From: Unio delphinus
Lineage: Eukaryota; Mollusca; Bivalvia; Unionida; Unionidae
Assembly (NCBI GenBank): GCA_029339505.1
Contig: JAQISU010000003.1
Location: forward strand, 17,615,001-17,679,000
DNA: 64,000 nt
Direction of reading: 5' to 3'
The translations under genes were made by a program, and so were the position numbers. Under the pieces are notes generated by a model. It did not search any database, was not told where the DNA came from, and saw nothing but the letters and a program-made list of their open reading frames with translations. Shown piece by piece: positions 18,408 through 31,784 of this stretch (within the stretch, counting starts at the first letter, position 1; every line of letters starts with the position of its first letter).

Positions 18408-19005
18408 ATGAATATAATTGATTTTTCAGCGACTAAAACAAGAGAACCAGTTAAGCATCATGCAGCGCTACCAAACTTTTATCCACGCAATTATAATCGG
18501 GCCATCTGGATCCGGCAAGACGCAATTGTTGCTCAATTTAATAATAAGATGGATGAAGTGGAATAAGTTCTATTTAGTTGCTCCTAGCGTAGATGATCAA
18601 CGATGCTATGAAGTGCTAAAAGATTTTAATGAAAACGCTTCAGAGATTGCCGGCAAAGGCATTATTGAATTTATTACCGATATTGACGAGGCACCATCCG
18701 TGGATGACCTTGATGGGAGCATTAACAATTTAGTCATATACGACGATGTGATGTTAGACAATAAAAAAAGCCCAGCTAGAATATTTTTCCGAGGCAGGCA
18801 CAAAAACACTGACGTGATATATGTCACTCAACGATACACTCAGATTCCAAAAGTGATCAGAGATAACTGTAATATTCTTGCTGTGTTTAACGGCGTTGAT
18901 ACACATACGTTACGAGATATTTGGCAGACATGGTGTTCCGATATGGACTTCAATCAATTTAGAAATTTCTTTAGTAACGCTCAGTCAACCCGCATGGATT
19001 TATAA
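18408..19005 (+). pseudogene. FtsK/HerA (A32-like) packaging ATPase, frameshifted near its start
   Basis: The coding continuum begins at ATG 18408-18410 (MNIIDFSATKTREPVKHH) and shifts frame near 18480-18500. It then reads IIIGPSGSGKTQLLLNLI (Walker A), VIYDDVML (Walker B), FFRGRHKNTDVIYVTQRYTQ (sensor region) and RDNCNILAVFNG. The order and the RHKN...Q block fit the packaging ATPase of Polintons and related viruses, which pumps the genome into the shell. The frame from 18418 begins with a TTG and is not the natural start. It lies just inside the right terminal repeat, which ends 41 bases further on. Confidence 0.88.
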
Positions 19006-19045
19006 CAATAAATTTACATAATCCTCGAACACGATATCGTATCGG

Positions 19046-19323
19046 ACTTGATCGAATATTCGGTTGAAATAAATTGTTAACCCATAGCAGCAGGGGGGGG
19101 GGGGGGGGGCGATGACATCACGACGAGACCGTATTTTGACTAAACGATGAAAACGGTCTTGGAGTATGATTTTGCGAAAAACTTATGTTTCGAGCAAGTA
19201 ATCTTTTTTTTTTGGTTGAAAAAGAAGGATTCGAATTAATTCTCTCGAGATGTTTGTTAGATTTAGAGCAAATGATGTCTGGAGCAAATGTCCGATTCGC
19301 ACCCCCCCCCCCCCCCCGCTGCT
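19046..19323 (-). repeat. right terminal inverted repeat of element A
   Basis: Reverse complement of 3713-3972, starting ACTTGATCG on the inside and ending CGCTGCT at 19323. It is longer than the left arm (278 against 260) because of expanded G17 and C16 runs. A mismatch such as ATGATGTCTG against ATGATATCTG shows few substitutions. Confidence 0.95.
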
Positions 19324-19328
19324 AAAAG
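19324..19328. repeat. candidate right target-site duplication (AAAAG)
   Basis: AAAAG directly follows the right terminal repeat and equals the five bases before the left one. Confidence 0.5.
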
Positions 19329-20155
19329 AAATTATTAGATGTGTTAATGTCGTTGTTACCATTATGAGCACGTGGACTACATTTATTTAAAAACTTTCTT
19401 TCTTTTTGACCTATATTTGTATTAACAAATTGTACGTGAACTTGAATAAAATGACATCATTTTATCAAATTTCAAATTAAAAGGTTCCGCCAGAGTTTAA
19501 CAATATTGGTGCACATGGTTCCTGGACCATGTCACGTCATTTCAATCGCAACTCGTAATTTATAGAACCATAAATACGTCTTGAACGTATGAGTGAAACA
19601 ATCAGTTTCGAGGAATGGTGGTAATCTAGAATACATCCATTTTTAAAATCTATTTTAACATCGGGAGTACATCGTTTATTCAAACAAGCTTGATAGAAAA
19701 GCTTTACAATTTTCTGGATATATTTGCATTACGACACATTGTGTAACGGTCTTCTAGAAAACAAAGGTAAAATAAAACAGTTTTTAAGATTAGTTATTCT
19801 TCAATATTTATAGTTGTTCCAAGATTGTATAAATTTGTGATGATTTACAAAGTGGTGGTTTCTGCTGTGGAAACATGTTCACGTCAACATGGTTTGAGAT
19901 ACAATTTTGGTATGTGTTGACCATGGTTGGCTGCCTATGTTCTCCTACCTCGTTTTTAGGTATTTACTATAATTTTCATAGTAAGCAAGTTTGTAGGATA
20001 TAGGTCCATTTATAATCAGCTTTCTTACCGATTAAAGTAATATATAGCATGTAATGTTACCGCATGAGGATACAAAAATCATAGAATGATTGGCTTTGTT
20101 ATGCCAGTATGTATCCTGATTCGATTTCTCCACTATCTGGCTATTTTAAAAAGAT
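19329..20155. other. gene-free stretch
   Basis: AT-rich flank of element A. I see no coding potential, repeat family or structure that I can name. Confidence 0.5.
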
Positions 20156-20159
20156 ACAC

Positions 20160-20405
20160 ATGCAATGGTCTTGAGCTTAATTCTGACAAGTTTAAAATTT
20201 TACACATGTACTAGTCCATGAGCTTATTTCTGACGAGTTTACAATTGTACACATGTAATGGTCTTTGAGATTAATTCTAACGAGTTTACAATTGTACACA
20301 TGCAGTGGTCTTTGAGATTAATTCTAACGAGTTTACAATTGTACACATGCAGTGGTCTTTGCGATTACTTCTAACGAGTTTACAATTGTACACATGCAAT
20401 GGTTA
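20160..20405. repeat. 47-bp tandem repeat, about 5 units
   Basis: TACACATGCAGTGG and GAGTTTACAATTG recur with a 47-base period. Central units are near-identical and the first unit is diverged. No coding frame is kept across it. Confidence 0.85.
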
Positions 20406-20409
20406 TGGA

Positions 20410-21417
20410 GATTAATTTTCAGAATGATTAGCTTCAGAGTTGAGAGGTTATACCATCGAAATGAGCAGTATCAAAAACCTGCTTAGTGTAACGGAAAATA
20501 GTTGAAAGCGACACAGAACACCTAATACAAGTTAATCTGAGTACAGAGAATGCCGAGTAGTTTACAGTTTACATATTATTTGTTACTTGCACATACCTCA
20601 GACGCATTACGCAGGCACAATCTGTATCTTCGTTGAACATCTAAGAGATTGTTTTGGAATGGATTATCTATCCTTTTATTCTTTATTCATGTAGTGCTGA
20701 TTTGTTTTCGTTTTAATGATGAATACATTTCCATGGACATATATCTAAGTATAATATCTTCTCACCCTTACACGGAACTTCCTATAAATGTCAACTGACA
20801 AGTCTGTTATGGACTGTATTAAAAAAAGACAAGTTCTTGATCTTCTCGCTGTATTCATATAACATGTCACTAAACTATCGCACAAGTCTTCACGAAGCAA
20901 TTTTGCTTTGTTAACTTAAACTCATCAAATAAAATGTGTTGCTTTCCATTCTGTTTCTCCTCAGGCAAAATGACGACACCGTTCGAGTTGTAGGTAGGTC
21001 AAACGTAAAAGACCGCGCCCGTGTTTACACGCTCTCTGAAGTGATACAATGTATTTAACAGTTATTTGCAGTTTAAGCAATACACGGTTGACATACTCCG
21101 TCATAACTGGGATATCCGCTACATAATTTCAGGGTAATGTTCTGTTTCCGGTTTCTTTAATTTCTACACATCTTGACTGAATAGGATTGTGATTAAAGTA
21201 CCTAGTGAAATTCGAGGAATCTGCAATTATTACCTTCAGAAAACAATCGCGTTGGATGACAATTTTAACTGAAATGTACATGTAACAACCACTGTAGGAA
21301 GATATCATTCATAATCGTCATCCAGGCCGGAGAAAAAGAACCAAGATATATTCATTATCCTATTCAATTCATTGTCTTTCGACAATGTTAAGAAATATAA
21401 AACGTGTCATTTAGCCT

Positions 21418-21422
<5 letters not shown>
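20410..21422. other. gene-free stretch
   Basis: No long frame, protein motif or repeat is recognisable. It ends in the following trinucleotide microsatellite. Confidence 0.5.

Positions 21423-21470
<48 letters not shown>
21423..21470. repeat. (TAA)n microsatellite at a SINE end
   Basis: About sixteen TAA units. It directly abuts the reverse-oriented SINE fragment, as expected for a retroposon tail. Confidence 0.85.
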
Positions 21471-21471
<1 letters not shown>

Positions 21472-21745
21472 ATCTTATATAAATGGTGGAGGAAGAACCC
21501 TAGAAAAACAACCCGTAGGAACCGACAACCCATGGGAAGCTAGTGGCAATGTTTTCACTTAACCATATTGACAAGGGCATGTTTTGGGTGAGGGCGGGGG
21601 TAGGATGAAGGAGGGCATTGTGCCCCTACAAAAAATAAATGAAATGATGTCCCTGCAAATTGGTCGAGCCAGAGAATCAAACCCATATGGCCAGACGAAC
21701 TATTCGAACAAAGGTTTAACCAGTTATTTTTTTTTTAACCAGTTA
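21471..21745 (-). mobile_element. tRNA-derived SINE relic, reverse orientation
   Basis: The reverse complement contains GGGTTCTTCCTCCACCATTT and, upstream, ATTGCCACTAGCTTC, matching the copies at 32.53-32.79, 56.63-56.87 and 60.69-60.90 kb. The tRNA-like head is poorly kept. Confidence 0.65.
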
Positions 21746-22490
21746 TTTTTTTTTTATAAACCTCTTAAATACTCTCGTTGTGTACTTATTCGTCCTTTAA
21801 ATCTTTATTGGTAACACCGTAAATTGAAACGAGCATTATGTGGGCATGACTTCACTAAGAATTGTTTAATATCAATGCGAATACCAAACTTCTAATTTCC
21901 TGTTTGGGAGTACGACTCGTATATGAAAGCTCGTAGATCTGATACATGCACAGCCCGGTTTGGCTCTCTCTGTGCGTTCTTGGTAAATGTACTCAACTCA
22001 CATTTCCTAGTGATGACATGAATGATAATGTGATTAAAAAGCATTTAAAACCAACAAAAAACTCTTTCCTTTTATTGTTCCTTTAATATAAACATGTATA
22101 CACTTATTTTATAAATCTTTTCTTTCCTAAGGACTTAGTTTGCAAAAATTGTTTTAATTTCGATTAGACACTTACGAAGAAAAGTTCTTACCTAACGAGT
22201 GTTCTGTCCCTCTGTACTCTTTGAATTCCCTGACACAAAAATCCAGTTCTCTCTAGGTGTAACAGCTTCTTACTGAAGACTGTCTTTCACATATGGCAAT
22301 GAGTGAATGAAATACAACTGTAAAACGTCTCGCTTATATCCTACTTAAATTATAGTGCAGCCACATGACGTAGATTTTGTCACGAGTGTTATCAAATTAC
22401 ATTGAGGCTCGTTTGTTACATTAGATATCATGACCCTGTTTACGAATCACCGGTAATGATAAATCACCCATCAGTCATGCAATGATCATA
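21746..22490. other. gene-free stretch
   Basis: No coding motif is seen. It contains T-rich runs near 21728 and 21750 and otherwise unremarkable AT-rich sequence. Confidence 0.5.

Positions 22491-22946
<456 letters not shown>

Positions 22947-22974
<28 letters not shown>
22947..22974. repeat. (GT)n microsatellite
   Basis: About fourteen GT units. The short frame running through it, with a Cys-Val repeat, is an artefact. Confidence 0.9.
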
Positions 22975-22978
<4 letters not shown>

Positions 22979-24120
22979 ATGTGATAAATAATGGCAAATA
23001 TAATATCCGTAAAAGAATCTCAGTAATTAGTGTATTGAGAGTGTTAACACTTTTGTAAACTTCGTATAATCTTTTAGTATAGTCTTCACCCGTACACAAT
23101 AAATAAAAATCAAATGTTCCATTAATTGAGTCATATCCTGTCTATACCAATATACTAACTAATCTATCACAGGTGGTGAGCTAGCACTCTAGCCAAATTA
23201 TTAAACTAGTAAGGTTAATTAGCAGCCAGACGAACTGTTCAATTAAAATTGATATTTAGCACACTAGACGAACATACTCTAGCGAAGCTGCGGACTTGTA
23301 AATTTCAATTTTCCTTTTCCATTATTAATTGATTCTCTTTGACATTGTAATATTACTTATGTCGGTATAAATCTTCTTGAGCAAGTTTGCTTCTTAGGTT
23401 AGTTGATCACAAACAAACTAAGATATACAGTCAAACAGAAAATCGTTACATCACTTATTGCTGTATGCTTTATGACATAACGCCAAACAAAATATGCGAT
23501 CAGTCTGTACTCTTAGTTAGCACAACAGAAAGTCCAAAAAAAACCCAACACCAATATTAATCTGTTTGCATACTTAGTCACATAACCACATTAAATGTGT
23601 GATACACTTAAAATATCATGGTAATGTTCACAGTGTTGGAAATCAATATCCGTAGGTCAGACGTTGCAACTTTATTCTCCAGAGCCGGGAGGATGCGGAT
23701 CAAACTGGCTCCAGTTATGGTTGTGAGCAATTTCATTTTAGTACAATGTCACTGAAAGTGTTGCCAGTTGAAGACAAGTGTTCAGCTAATGGACATCTGT
23801 CCGTCTTCTTTGTCATCCATTGAGAGCTGAATACGTGACCCCATCGATTTCACAATTCGGGGATTTTTTTAAAACTGCGTTTTAGATTACTGTATAAACT
23901 TTGTTTAAGAGAAATAATTTTTGTTTGTCGTTTCCTTTCGTTGTAGTCAGTTTCGAGTTATTTGTTAATATTTCTTCAGATATTTATATTTACAAAGATT
24001 ACTTCGTTTCTCTGGAAATATTTGAGTTCTCATACAGAATTCTTGGACAAAGACAGTTTATCAAAATGTTATTCGGATTTCAAACACTGAAGTATTATTT
24101 CTTGTGTTTCTTAAACGAAT
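22975..24120. other. gene-free stretch
   Basis: No coding or repeat signal that I can support. Confidence 0.45.
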
Positions 24121-24400
24121 TGTAGATACAACACTATACAGACTACATCATCGTCTTCCATCTTGGATGTTCGTCAGGAATCAAGCTTGAATTCATTAGA
24201 ACATTTCATTACTATGACTTTTTAAATTTAATTCGTGAATTATTCTTGGATTATGTTTGGATTTGATTCTAAAAACCGTAATATCAATTTTTAAATTTTT
24301 ACATTGTTTTTCCAAGGAAATAAATTATTTGTTGAATTTTTTAAAGCTTGTTTTTTCACTGTTTGTTATCGTTTTATAGAGCCTAAACACGTATAATGTA
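24121..24400 (+). mobile_element. diverged LTR remnant of the Gmr1-like family
   Basis: The order of short blocks, ATTCTAAAAACCGTAATAT, AAATAAATTATTTGTTGAAT, then GAGCCTAAACACGT, follows the 3' half of the LTRs at 31.0-31.8 and 37.3-37.7 kb. Substitutions are many, so this is an old copy. Confidence 0.5.
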
Positions 24401-26090
24401 TAGTTTCTCAGTTACTCCAATACTTGTAAGGTCGCAAATTTTACACGCAATGATATAAATTACATTCTCTATTTTGCGTGCTTTGCTGGGTAATGTGTGC
24501 TGAATTGTTCCCTCATCATTATGCTATAAAATATGTTTTGTCTTTAGCATATGTTTTATCACACCATTGCCCAGATGTGTCACATTGGTTTTCGCTTGTG
24601 ATTGGTGTTAAGTTTTTCTGACTAGGATGTCTCTAGTTTTTATTCGGTCTGCAGTAGAATACTGCGGTTTTACTAGGGAGGGCTAACTTTATAGTGTTAC
24701 ATACTTTCACGATGGCTAGTATTTCTAGAAGATTGGATCTATGTTTGAGTTGTCTGGATAGTATATCAAGATATACTGTTTCCTATGAATATGTTCATTC
24801 TTAATATAACTTTATTCTTTGAAATTCTGTTTCGTTAAATAGCTAAATAGCCATAACTGAAAACATGTGTGATTAGAACCAAATATTGACTAAATAGCAC
24901 ATGTTTCTCTTGAGATAAATTATTGTCACAAAAACATACCCTTCGAGAAATGGGTATTACACTCATTGTAGCAGTGCATATAAGTTGTAACATAACAACG
25001 TTCAGTCTGCTTTGCTACATCCTCTATTATGTTTCTATCGTAGCCTCGGTTCATCAAATGTTCGGACTTTACCCTAAACTGTTTTTCATTGTCGAAGAAA
25101 GTTCTCCTTTTCTCAGTTCCTGGATGCAATGCAATGCTTTCTATTAAAACGTTGGTTGCAGAAGAGACTGGCGCTTAACAGGTGGCATCCAGTGGGTGTG
25201 CGTGTGAAGCAATTTTATACAAGGCTGCTTTTTTGTACCTATAAATACGTGTTTTGAGTTAAATATTTCTGCCGTGAACTTTATTTAAGGATTGATGGAA
25301 GTTATTTGCTTTGATATAAAGTCTTTAAAGTTATTTTTATTTGTTCGTCTCATCGACGAAGGGGATATCCACTAGCATGATGTAATTTTCATCGATGCCA
25401 AAAGTTGCCCACACGGCCTTCCCATAAAAATATTAACATAAATGGATGTCTTTTTCTTTACCTTTGACTAATCCATTGATTTGAGGTAATTGTTTTCACT
25501 GAACACAAAGTTGTTACGTTTTAGGACTAGCTCCAGAATATTGTAATAAATTTGGAGTATGCGCATTTGTTTGTAGCGCTCCGTTATAAGGAATGCATTG
25601 ATATTTGTGATTACTTGTTTGATTATGGGGAGCCAGTCCTATGGAAATATTCCATAGACCAAACTTATTAGCCAATTACTGGAAGCAAAAGTCACTGAGT
25701 GATGTAGTAGCGAGTTTCCATGTTGCCATGGTTTAATTTTGGTGAATTTGGGTCAGACCAGCAAGAAAATTCATCTAGCTCAATAATCCTTATTAATATC
25801 TAGTTGTGTACATTGATTTGTGTGATTCCAGGTGCAGTATTTATAACTGAAGACTGGCAAATTACACAATGGGATGAACGTGAAGGGACTGTTTCATCGT
25901 CGGGAGGCGCCGTGTATTATTGCCAAGGTGGTTAATGTGCTGCAAAGTTACATGTGAATTGTGGCTTAAAATCATTCTTTGACTGGCCTAAGGTGGCGAA
26001 GTAAATATAGTTCCCTGTCTTAAGTGATTGAGTAGTATAGTTTTGCGGCGTGAAAATGCTGACGGTGCGTTTCGGAAAAGTTAATAAAGA
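24401..26090. other. gene-free stretch
   Basis: AT-rich, with short frames on both strands at 24.9-25.1 kb that show no family features and look like chance. Nothing else recognised. Confidence 0.45.
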
Positions 26091-27859
26091 GAAACCATGC
26101 ATTTGGAAAAGAAACCGTGCTTTTCTGCGGTTGATAGACAATTGGAACGTTGTGCGATCTTGGGTCTTGTAATAATTATAGTAAAATTATTTATAAAATG
26201 GACACGCTGGACATTCCAGTTTACAACGGTAGTTTTAAGACGTCTTTGGAATCAGTTAAAACTTATTACTTCTAGCGCCTTTGCAGAGATTATTGAGACG
26301 ATATAAAACTTAGCAATGTTGTGGGGGAAAAAAGAATATCAGATGGGTAATGATTTAACTTTACTTTATGAAACTGGTTGAATATGTTCAGTTTTTGCAC
26401 GCTAAGAATCACAGAAGCTGGAAATTATTCAACTCGTTTCATACATTCAACATTAACTTATTACTCACTTGATATCCTCTATATGTATTACACTGTATTA
26501 AATGTAGGGGAGAAAAGTCGCATGAACAGCTTTTTAGACTATGTGGAGGTTTTGTCGAGCAATAAGGAAACCTGAAAACGCAGTTGAAAAAGATACTGAC
26601 GTTAATGAAATAATAGCAGGGATTGAAGCGATTGCAGATTTTCTTATCCTGCTGAAGTAAAACAACAATATTACAAAAGTGCCCAATAAAACAACGATTT
26701 AATTATGTGTGTCATTATGTGAATTGACAATTGTGATTCTGTAAAAACAATTTGTGCTAGATACGAATAGCAAGCGATATGAAAACGAAGACATACTCGT
26801 AATGTTAAGACCTTTTCCATAGGAGACACAGTAACTGTAAAGCAACCTCCTCAATTGACAGCACAGTATTATAGCAAGACTTCTAAACGGGATAAGAAGG
26901 TGAAATATTACCGGTAGCTGGATTTGAACAAGAGAAACGTGACCGTAGAGTACACATAGTATTACATACTGTGGCTGCCGCAAGAGTACGTCCATTACCA
27001 GTACACGCAAATGAATTTGAGTGACATAATTGTCGTGGTCATTCACAAGATTATCAGGCATTTATTTCGATCGAATAAAGCGACAGGCAAATGCGTAGTT
27101 AAACGTTTAAAAACATCTGTAGAAGAATCTTATCGACGTTACTGTAGATGGGCACCTCCGCGGTCAGACGGATATCGTTGTCCACGTGAATATTATGATG
27201 TGTTTAAAATCACAAGCTAGTGGATTCGTAGCAGTACTCATGTAATCTTGAATCATCAATACATCACAGAGATTATTGAGACGTTAGAATACGTCAGCAA
27301 TGCAGGGAGAGATTATACTGTAGACAGATGCGTGGAAGTTCAATTGCATATTTCCCTGTAAAACGTTTTTGCAGGTCGAGCTACATTCCATCACAAACAT
27401 ATATTCCTCGGTGAGCATAAAGCATTTGAAACAAAATAATAATAGATAACAAATGGGATTTAATACCTGCGTTCTGTCCAGTTTCTGATAATCATTATCA
27501 ACCCAGAAAGTGCGAACAATACCTGAGTGAATTAAAGCTTATTAATATAGAATCTCGTGTACAAATTAGTGGCAAATCTAAGTTTAGTTAGCGACTTAAT
27601 CCAGGTATCGATGTTAACGTATTTGGTTGAAAGAAAGGCTTTGCCATTATTGCAGTACGCGTTTAAATTTTCCATGAATAATATATCGCCATGGTAAGTA
27701 CGAGGGTATAAAGGTTACATGCAGACATTGTATGCATGTACGGAACATTTGTTTTACGATTGTAGCGTGTACTGCAATGGAATCAGTGAAAAGTCGAAGT
27801 GCACTATCATGAGAGACCTGGTTAAAAAATCGAAAATTTCTTATAATGCAACAAGAAAT
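26091..27859 (+). other. possible decayed 5' region of the Maverick polymerase relic
   Basis: Short plus-strand segments such as MDTLDIPVYNGSFKTSLES (near 26198) and ITEIIETLEYVSNAGRDYTV (near 27260) read like remains of element-encoded protein. They lie upstream of and on the same strand as the recognisable polymerase pseudogene. A frame of 69 codons at 27011-27220 contains RRYCRWAPPRSDGYRCP. I could not align these with a named domain, so the assignment rests on position. Confidence 0.25.
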
Positions 27860-30009
27860 TAGTGTACCGTATATTGTCATCTGTGCGAACTTCGAATACT
27901 TGAACATTCCAGAAGATCAGATTGTCACTTGAAGTTCATTCCAAAACACGCAGACAGGTGAACAAGTCATATTCATGATTTGTTTACACTGAAAACACAT
28001 GTGACGGACAAACTGATCCACCAGTTATGTATCGTGGTAAGGACTAAATTGTGTTTCTTAAGTCTCAGCGAAATGTATCAGATAAAAGTTATCCTCCCGC
28101 TGACATGATAATAACTAATGATAACATATGTGTATTTTCGCGGCCACTCTTCTTAGGAACTATTACCCCTACTGATGTCATAGTACGCAAACACTATCAC
28201 AGTATTGCCATATATAGATGAGCCGCATACAGTATATGCAATCTACGGTTGCGAATCTACCGAAGTAAAAATAAAATCCCTCTGGTGCTTCCTAACCTGT
28301 GTGTTTAAGATAGTCACTTGTGTTTTCAAGTATTCACCGCAGCATCAAATTTATTAGTAAGCGAATCCCCAACAACATGACATAAAGCAAGACATTTACG
28401 CTGTCTCCTGCAGTGAAATGACTCTGCTGTTTCTGAATAATAATAGCTCGAAGAACCTCGTGAACAATATTGCAGCGAAAGGAAATGTTCGTTTCACAAT
28501 CATTCGTCACTACGATGGCACCAATGATGATGCCTTGCTGACTCGTAAAAGAATTCGACCGTACGAGTGCATGACAGGATCGATTCAGCTTACTAAAACT
28601 GTTTCCACCGATCGATATATTTTTATTCAACATCTTCACAGGTATGCATTTCCGCTAAAAGACAACCTGATCCACTTTTGTTTATCAAAACGTCTACGAC
28701 TATCATAATCTGCATCTGCGTACAGATGTACGTCTACTAGCCGATGTACTTGAAGCATTTCTTGACAGAGCCATGCGTGTGAACAAGCTCGAGCGTAGCA
28801 CAACGTTTTGTCACCGGAAATGGATTAGGATGAACTGTTGCTAAAAATAAAGTTTGAGGCCAGCTCGTTACCATTTGATTCCAACTCAGCCTCGGTTTTT
28901 GGCAAATAGTTTATTCTAAGTCATTTTTACTCACCAACATTTATCAGAATATTCTGATTGAAAAAAAAATCCACGGCGGGTTTTCATGGCAAGACATATA
29001 TACGTACTCACCAAGTGTGAGTCGATATGATACCTCTGTCTCCAGCAGTTACACCATGCACTCTGACCCCAACAACTTGTATAAATTTACTATGTTGCAG
29101 ACCATACCCGTTGACGGGTTTCAATCAATCGATCCCTCAAACGCGGATATATATGCGTACGATCAGAGACAGCTGATACTTCTTTGAAGTTGAATCGAAC
29201 TATGTAGACGATCTTCACAAAGCTTAACGATTATCCGATAGCACTGGAAGGATTGGCTATCTCGTATCAGTATCAGATTAAACTGCACGAAAGTTTACAA
29301 AATGCATCAAACTAGTTACGAATATTCAGACTAAAATATTGTTCAGTTCACATACCAGACCTCCAGTTATGTGTCTGCGGTTCGGAATGCTCGTATACAA
29401 AGTCCAGCGAATGTTACAGTTTCGATAGAGAGGTTGGAAATACGTGCAAATGATTATTAATATAAGTACCTACGCAACCAAATAGTTTCAAAAGGCGTTG
29501 TTTTAACTTGTAAACAATGCAGTGTTTGACAAGACTATGGATAATCTTCTGAGACCATTCGCGTCGACATTGTCAGTCAACAAGACGACCATCGAAGGTA
29601 TATTGCCGACCCAGCATTCTCATCCCGAAATATCTTTCATGATGGATTCATTGCCATACAAAGTAAAAACAAATTCAAAGCTGCATGTCACAAAACCTTA
29701 GTTGGTGCTTATATGTTGGACTTAAAGAGATTGTTCATGTACAAGTTTTATTATGAGAAGATAAAACCGCAGCTCAGCTACAATGTAAAAATGTGGTCCA
29801 CGGATAGGGCATTTTGGATGATGTATATTACAATCAATGATGTCTACGCGGAAATGGGTGTAATAAATTTAGTAAACGAATGTGACAAAACCGAGTATTC
29901 GAAAGAGCTTCATTGTTGTTTTAAGGAACATATAAAGGTTGTTCGTAAATTCAAAGAGGAACGCTTGGGTAACCTTTCGAAGAGTATATGGGACTGCGTC
30001 TCAAAATGA
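27860..30009 (+). pseudogene. relic B: Maverick-type protein-primed DNA polymerase B, decayed
   Basis: Across shifting plus-strand frames the order of a classic Polinton polymerase can be followed. A zinc-finger-like CHLCELRILEHSRRSDCHLK lies near 27875, then LLTRKRIRPYECM (near 28540), YDYHNLHLRTDVRLLADV (near 28696), a block matching SPGMxWD (near 28815), KKIHGGFSW (near 28970), DPNNLYKFTM (motif A, near 29065), NDYPIALEGLA (near 29232), a KTMDN block (near 29535) and GAYMLDLKRLFMYKFYYEKI (near 29710). Motif C is destroyed: a STDR remnant stands where DTDS is expected (near 29800). The last open piece is 29713-30009. It is a different polymerase lineage from element A and has no helicase. 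No terminal repeats were seen. Confidence 0.75.
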
Positions 30010-31006
30010 ATTCGAGAATGGTTGTAACCAGGGAAAAATAGAAAATGCGCAAAGAGTTTCAAACTTGATTGTGCTAAATGATCTCTTGCAGATATAGAAA
30101 TGAAATATTTACATAAATGAAGCGAATTTGCACAGCAAATCTGATCTGGCCACAGGAAAAAAAAAACATAAAATGGGCGTGTATCGTTGCGATGACCAAA
30201 GTTTGTTCCCGCTTGATACTAAACTGTTTAAAGTTCCAGACGTTATCATTACATACAGGTATATCCCCAAATAAACCTTTGCTGTAGTTTCGTGTTGGCG
30301 GAAGTGACTTGCAAGCCCTCTAGTACAAATACTCTACTCAGAGGAAGAAGTTTACTCGACTTTGATCTTACCAAATGGTAATGTGATATTTGTAATCCGG
30401 TCTGATACAGGATCAGTAGAACGACGTTGACCGGCTTCAGAGATCACCGGTGGATCAAGAAACCGAACGAAACTGTTTTCTCTATTGTCTGATTGGTTGT
30501 TTACTCAGTCGTGTCCAAGGCCCACATTATTCGTATACAGCAATATTGGCTGCACCGATGTCCATGATAGTTTCGCCAACGATGCAAATGTAGCAAAACC
30601 TTGATGTCTTGGTCTGTTTTTCAGCATATTACATTCGTCAGATATATTCAACTTTACTCAGTAATTTTTCCTTTATATTTTGTCTTTTTTCTTTAGTTTT
30701 CAGGTTCATCGGATCTTTACATTTGACCATATAACTGCATTTTGAGGATGCTGGACTTTTACCCACTGCCTGTTTGACAGTTGATGTTTTCATGACAAAT
30801 ACAAAATTGTGCTCATTTATCAAGCGGTATAGCGTGCCTTCATTGTTCTATTTAAGAGTAACACATTTTGATATTTTGCATTTATGTAAATGGCTAGTTT
30901 GTTTGTGTGTTTTAATTACATTGAACTTTACTAGATGGTATTATGTTAGTACTGAGCTCTGGAAAAGAAAAACATGGCCTAAATGTCTGTTATAGTCTAG
31001 TGTGTT
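30010..31006. other. stretch without recognisable genes
   Basis: It may include the far 3' end of relic B, but no motif is firm. Short frames at 30638-30823 (minus) and 30774-30995 (plus) overlap each other and show no family features. Confidence 0.4.
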
Positions 31007-31784
31007 GTTACTTATATTTGATATGTCATTTATATTTATTTTTATTGTCTGTTTGTTACATTAAAATTTGGCATTTTAAGTTTTAAGATTCGTCCATTGA
31101 AGGAGGGGGTGACCTTTACTTTACAAGTAAACAACAGATGTTGACCTCATTTTCTGACCTTGCTTCAGACTGTAAACAAGCATCTAAAATGATTGGTTGA
31201 TTCCAAGGACAAAATAGAGTAAAGTATAAACATCTTTCTAATTTAGCTGGGTCATATTATGTTTGCGTGATTTCTTGAACGTGAGATTGTTCTGAGAGAT
31301 TCTGGAAGGTCGTGACCCCTTTCCTGTTTACGTAAAAACAGGTATTTAAATTATTGTTTGGGAGAGAACAGTTCAGTAGTCAGTCTGGGCTTTGGAATAC
31401 AAACATGTGTGTTATTGTTTGAGTGTAAATTTTTCGTTTGGGATCAAGAGGAATTTATTGTGTTATTTATCTAGAAATTACTTGTGCTCATTTGGATTAT
31501 AATTATAAAACTAAAACTGACTTCATCACGACCCATCGTCATCCATATTGGATTACATCGTCAAGATTCGAACCGGGAACAATTAGGACATTTATTTATC
31601 AGGACTCTTGCAATTCCACTAATCTTTTTGGATTAATTTTTGGACATGATTCTCTAAAACCGTAAGTTTATTTATTTTCTTTTATGAAAATATTTGTACT
31701 CAATAAATTGTTTGTTAAATTTTACAAGCATGTTATTTTCACTTCTTTCTATGTTGCTGCTTATTCGAACCTAAGCACGTAACA
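31007..31784 (+). mobile_element. solo LTR of the Gmr1-like family
   Basis: Starts TGTTAC and ends GTAACA, about 778 bases. It is related in reverse complement to the LTRs at 49447-50274 and 55080-55904. Shared blocks include CATCGTCAAGATTCGAACC, ATTTATTTATCAGGACTC and CCTAAGCACGTAACA. No internal coding region adjoins it, so it is a solo LTR. A clear target duplication was not found. Confidence 0.78.

Larger units (their letters stand above)
3713..19323. mobile_element. Polinton/Maverick-lineage element A, complete ends, decayed genes
   Basis: The element is bounded by terminal inverted repeats and encodes the hallmark set of the group: family B DNA polymerase, retrovirus-like integrase, adenain-type cysteine protease, packaging ATPase, double jelly-roll major capsid protein and a jelly-roll-like minor protein. 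At about 15.6 kb it falls in the usual 15-20 kb range. Virion genes fill the left half on the minus strand, and replication genes lie on the right. The ends read AG...CT, as expected for Polintons, with AAAAG abutting both sides. Frameshifts and in-frame stops in most long genes show the copy is inactive, unless many are assembly errors. Distinctive extras are a polymerase-helicase-HNH fusion, a phospholipase A2, a zinc ribbon, a fibre-like repeat protein and a homing-type endonuclease. Confidence 0.93.

Noticed and set aside
26378..28708. A host multi-exon gene in the 26-29 kb region
   Set aside because: The recognisable pieces follow the order of a Maverick polymerase, and no splice-site-flanked exons of a host family were seen.
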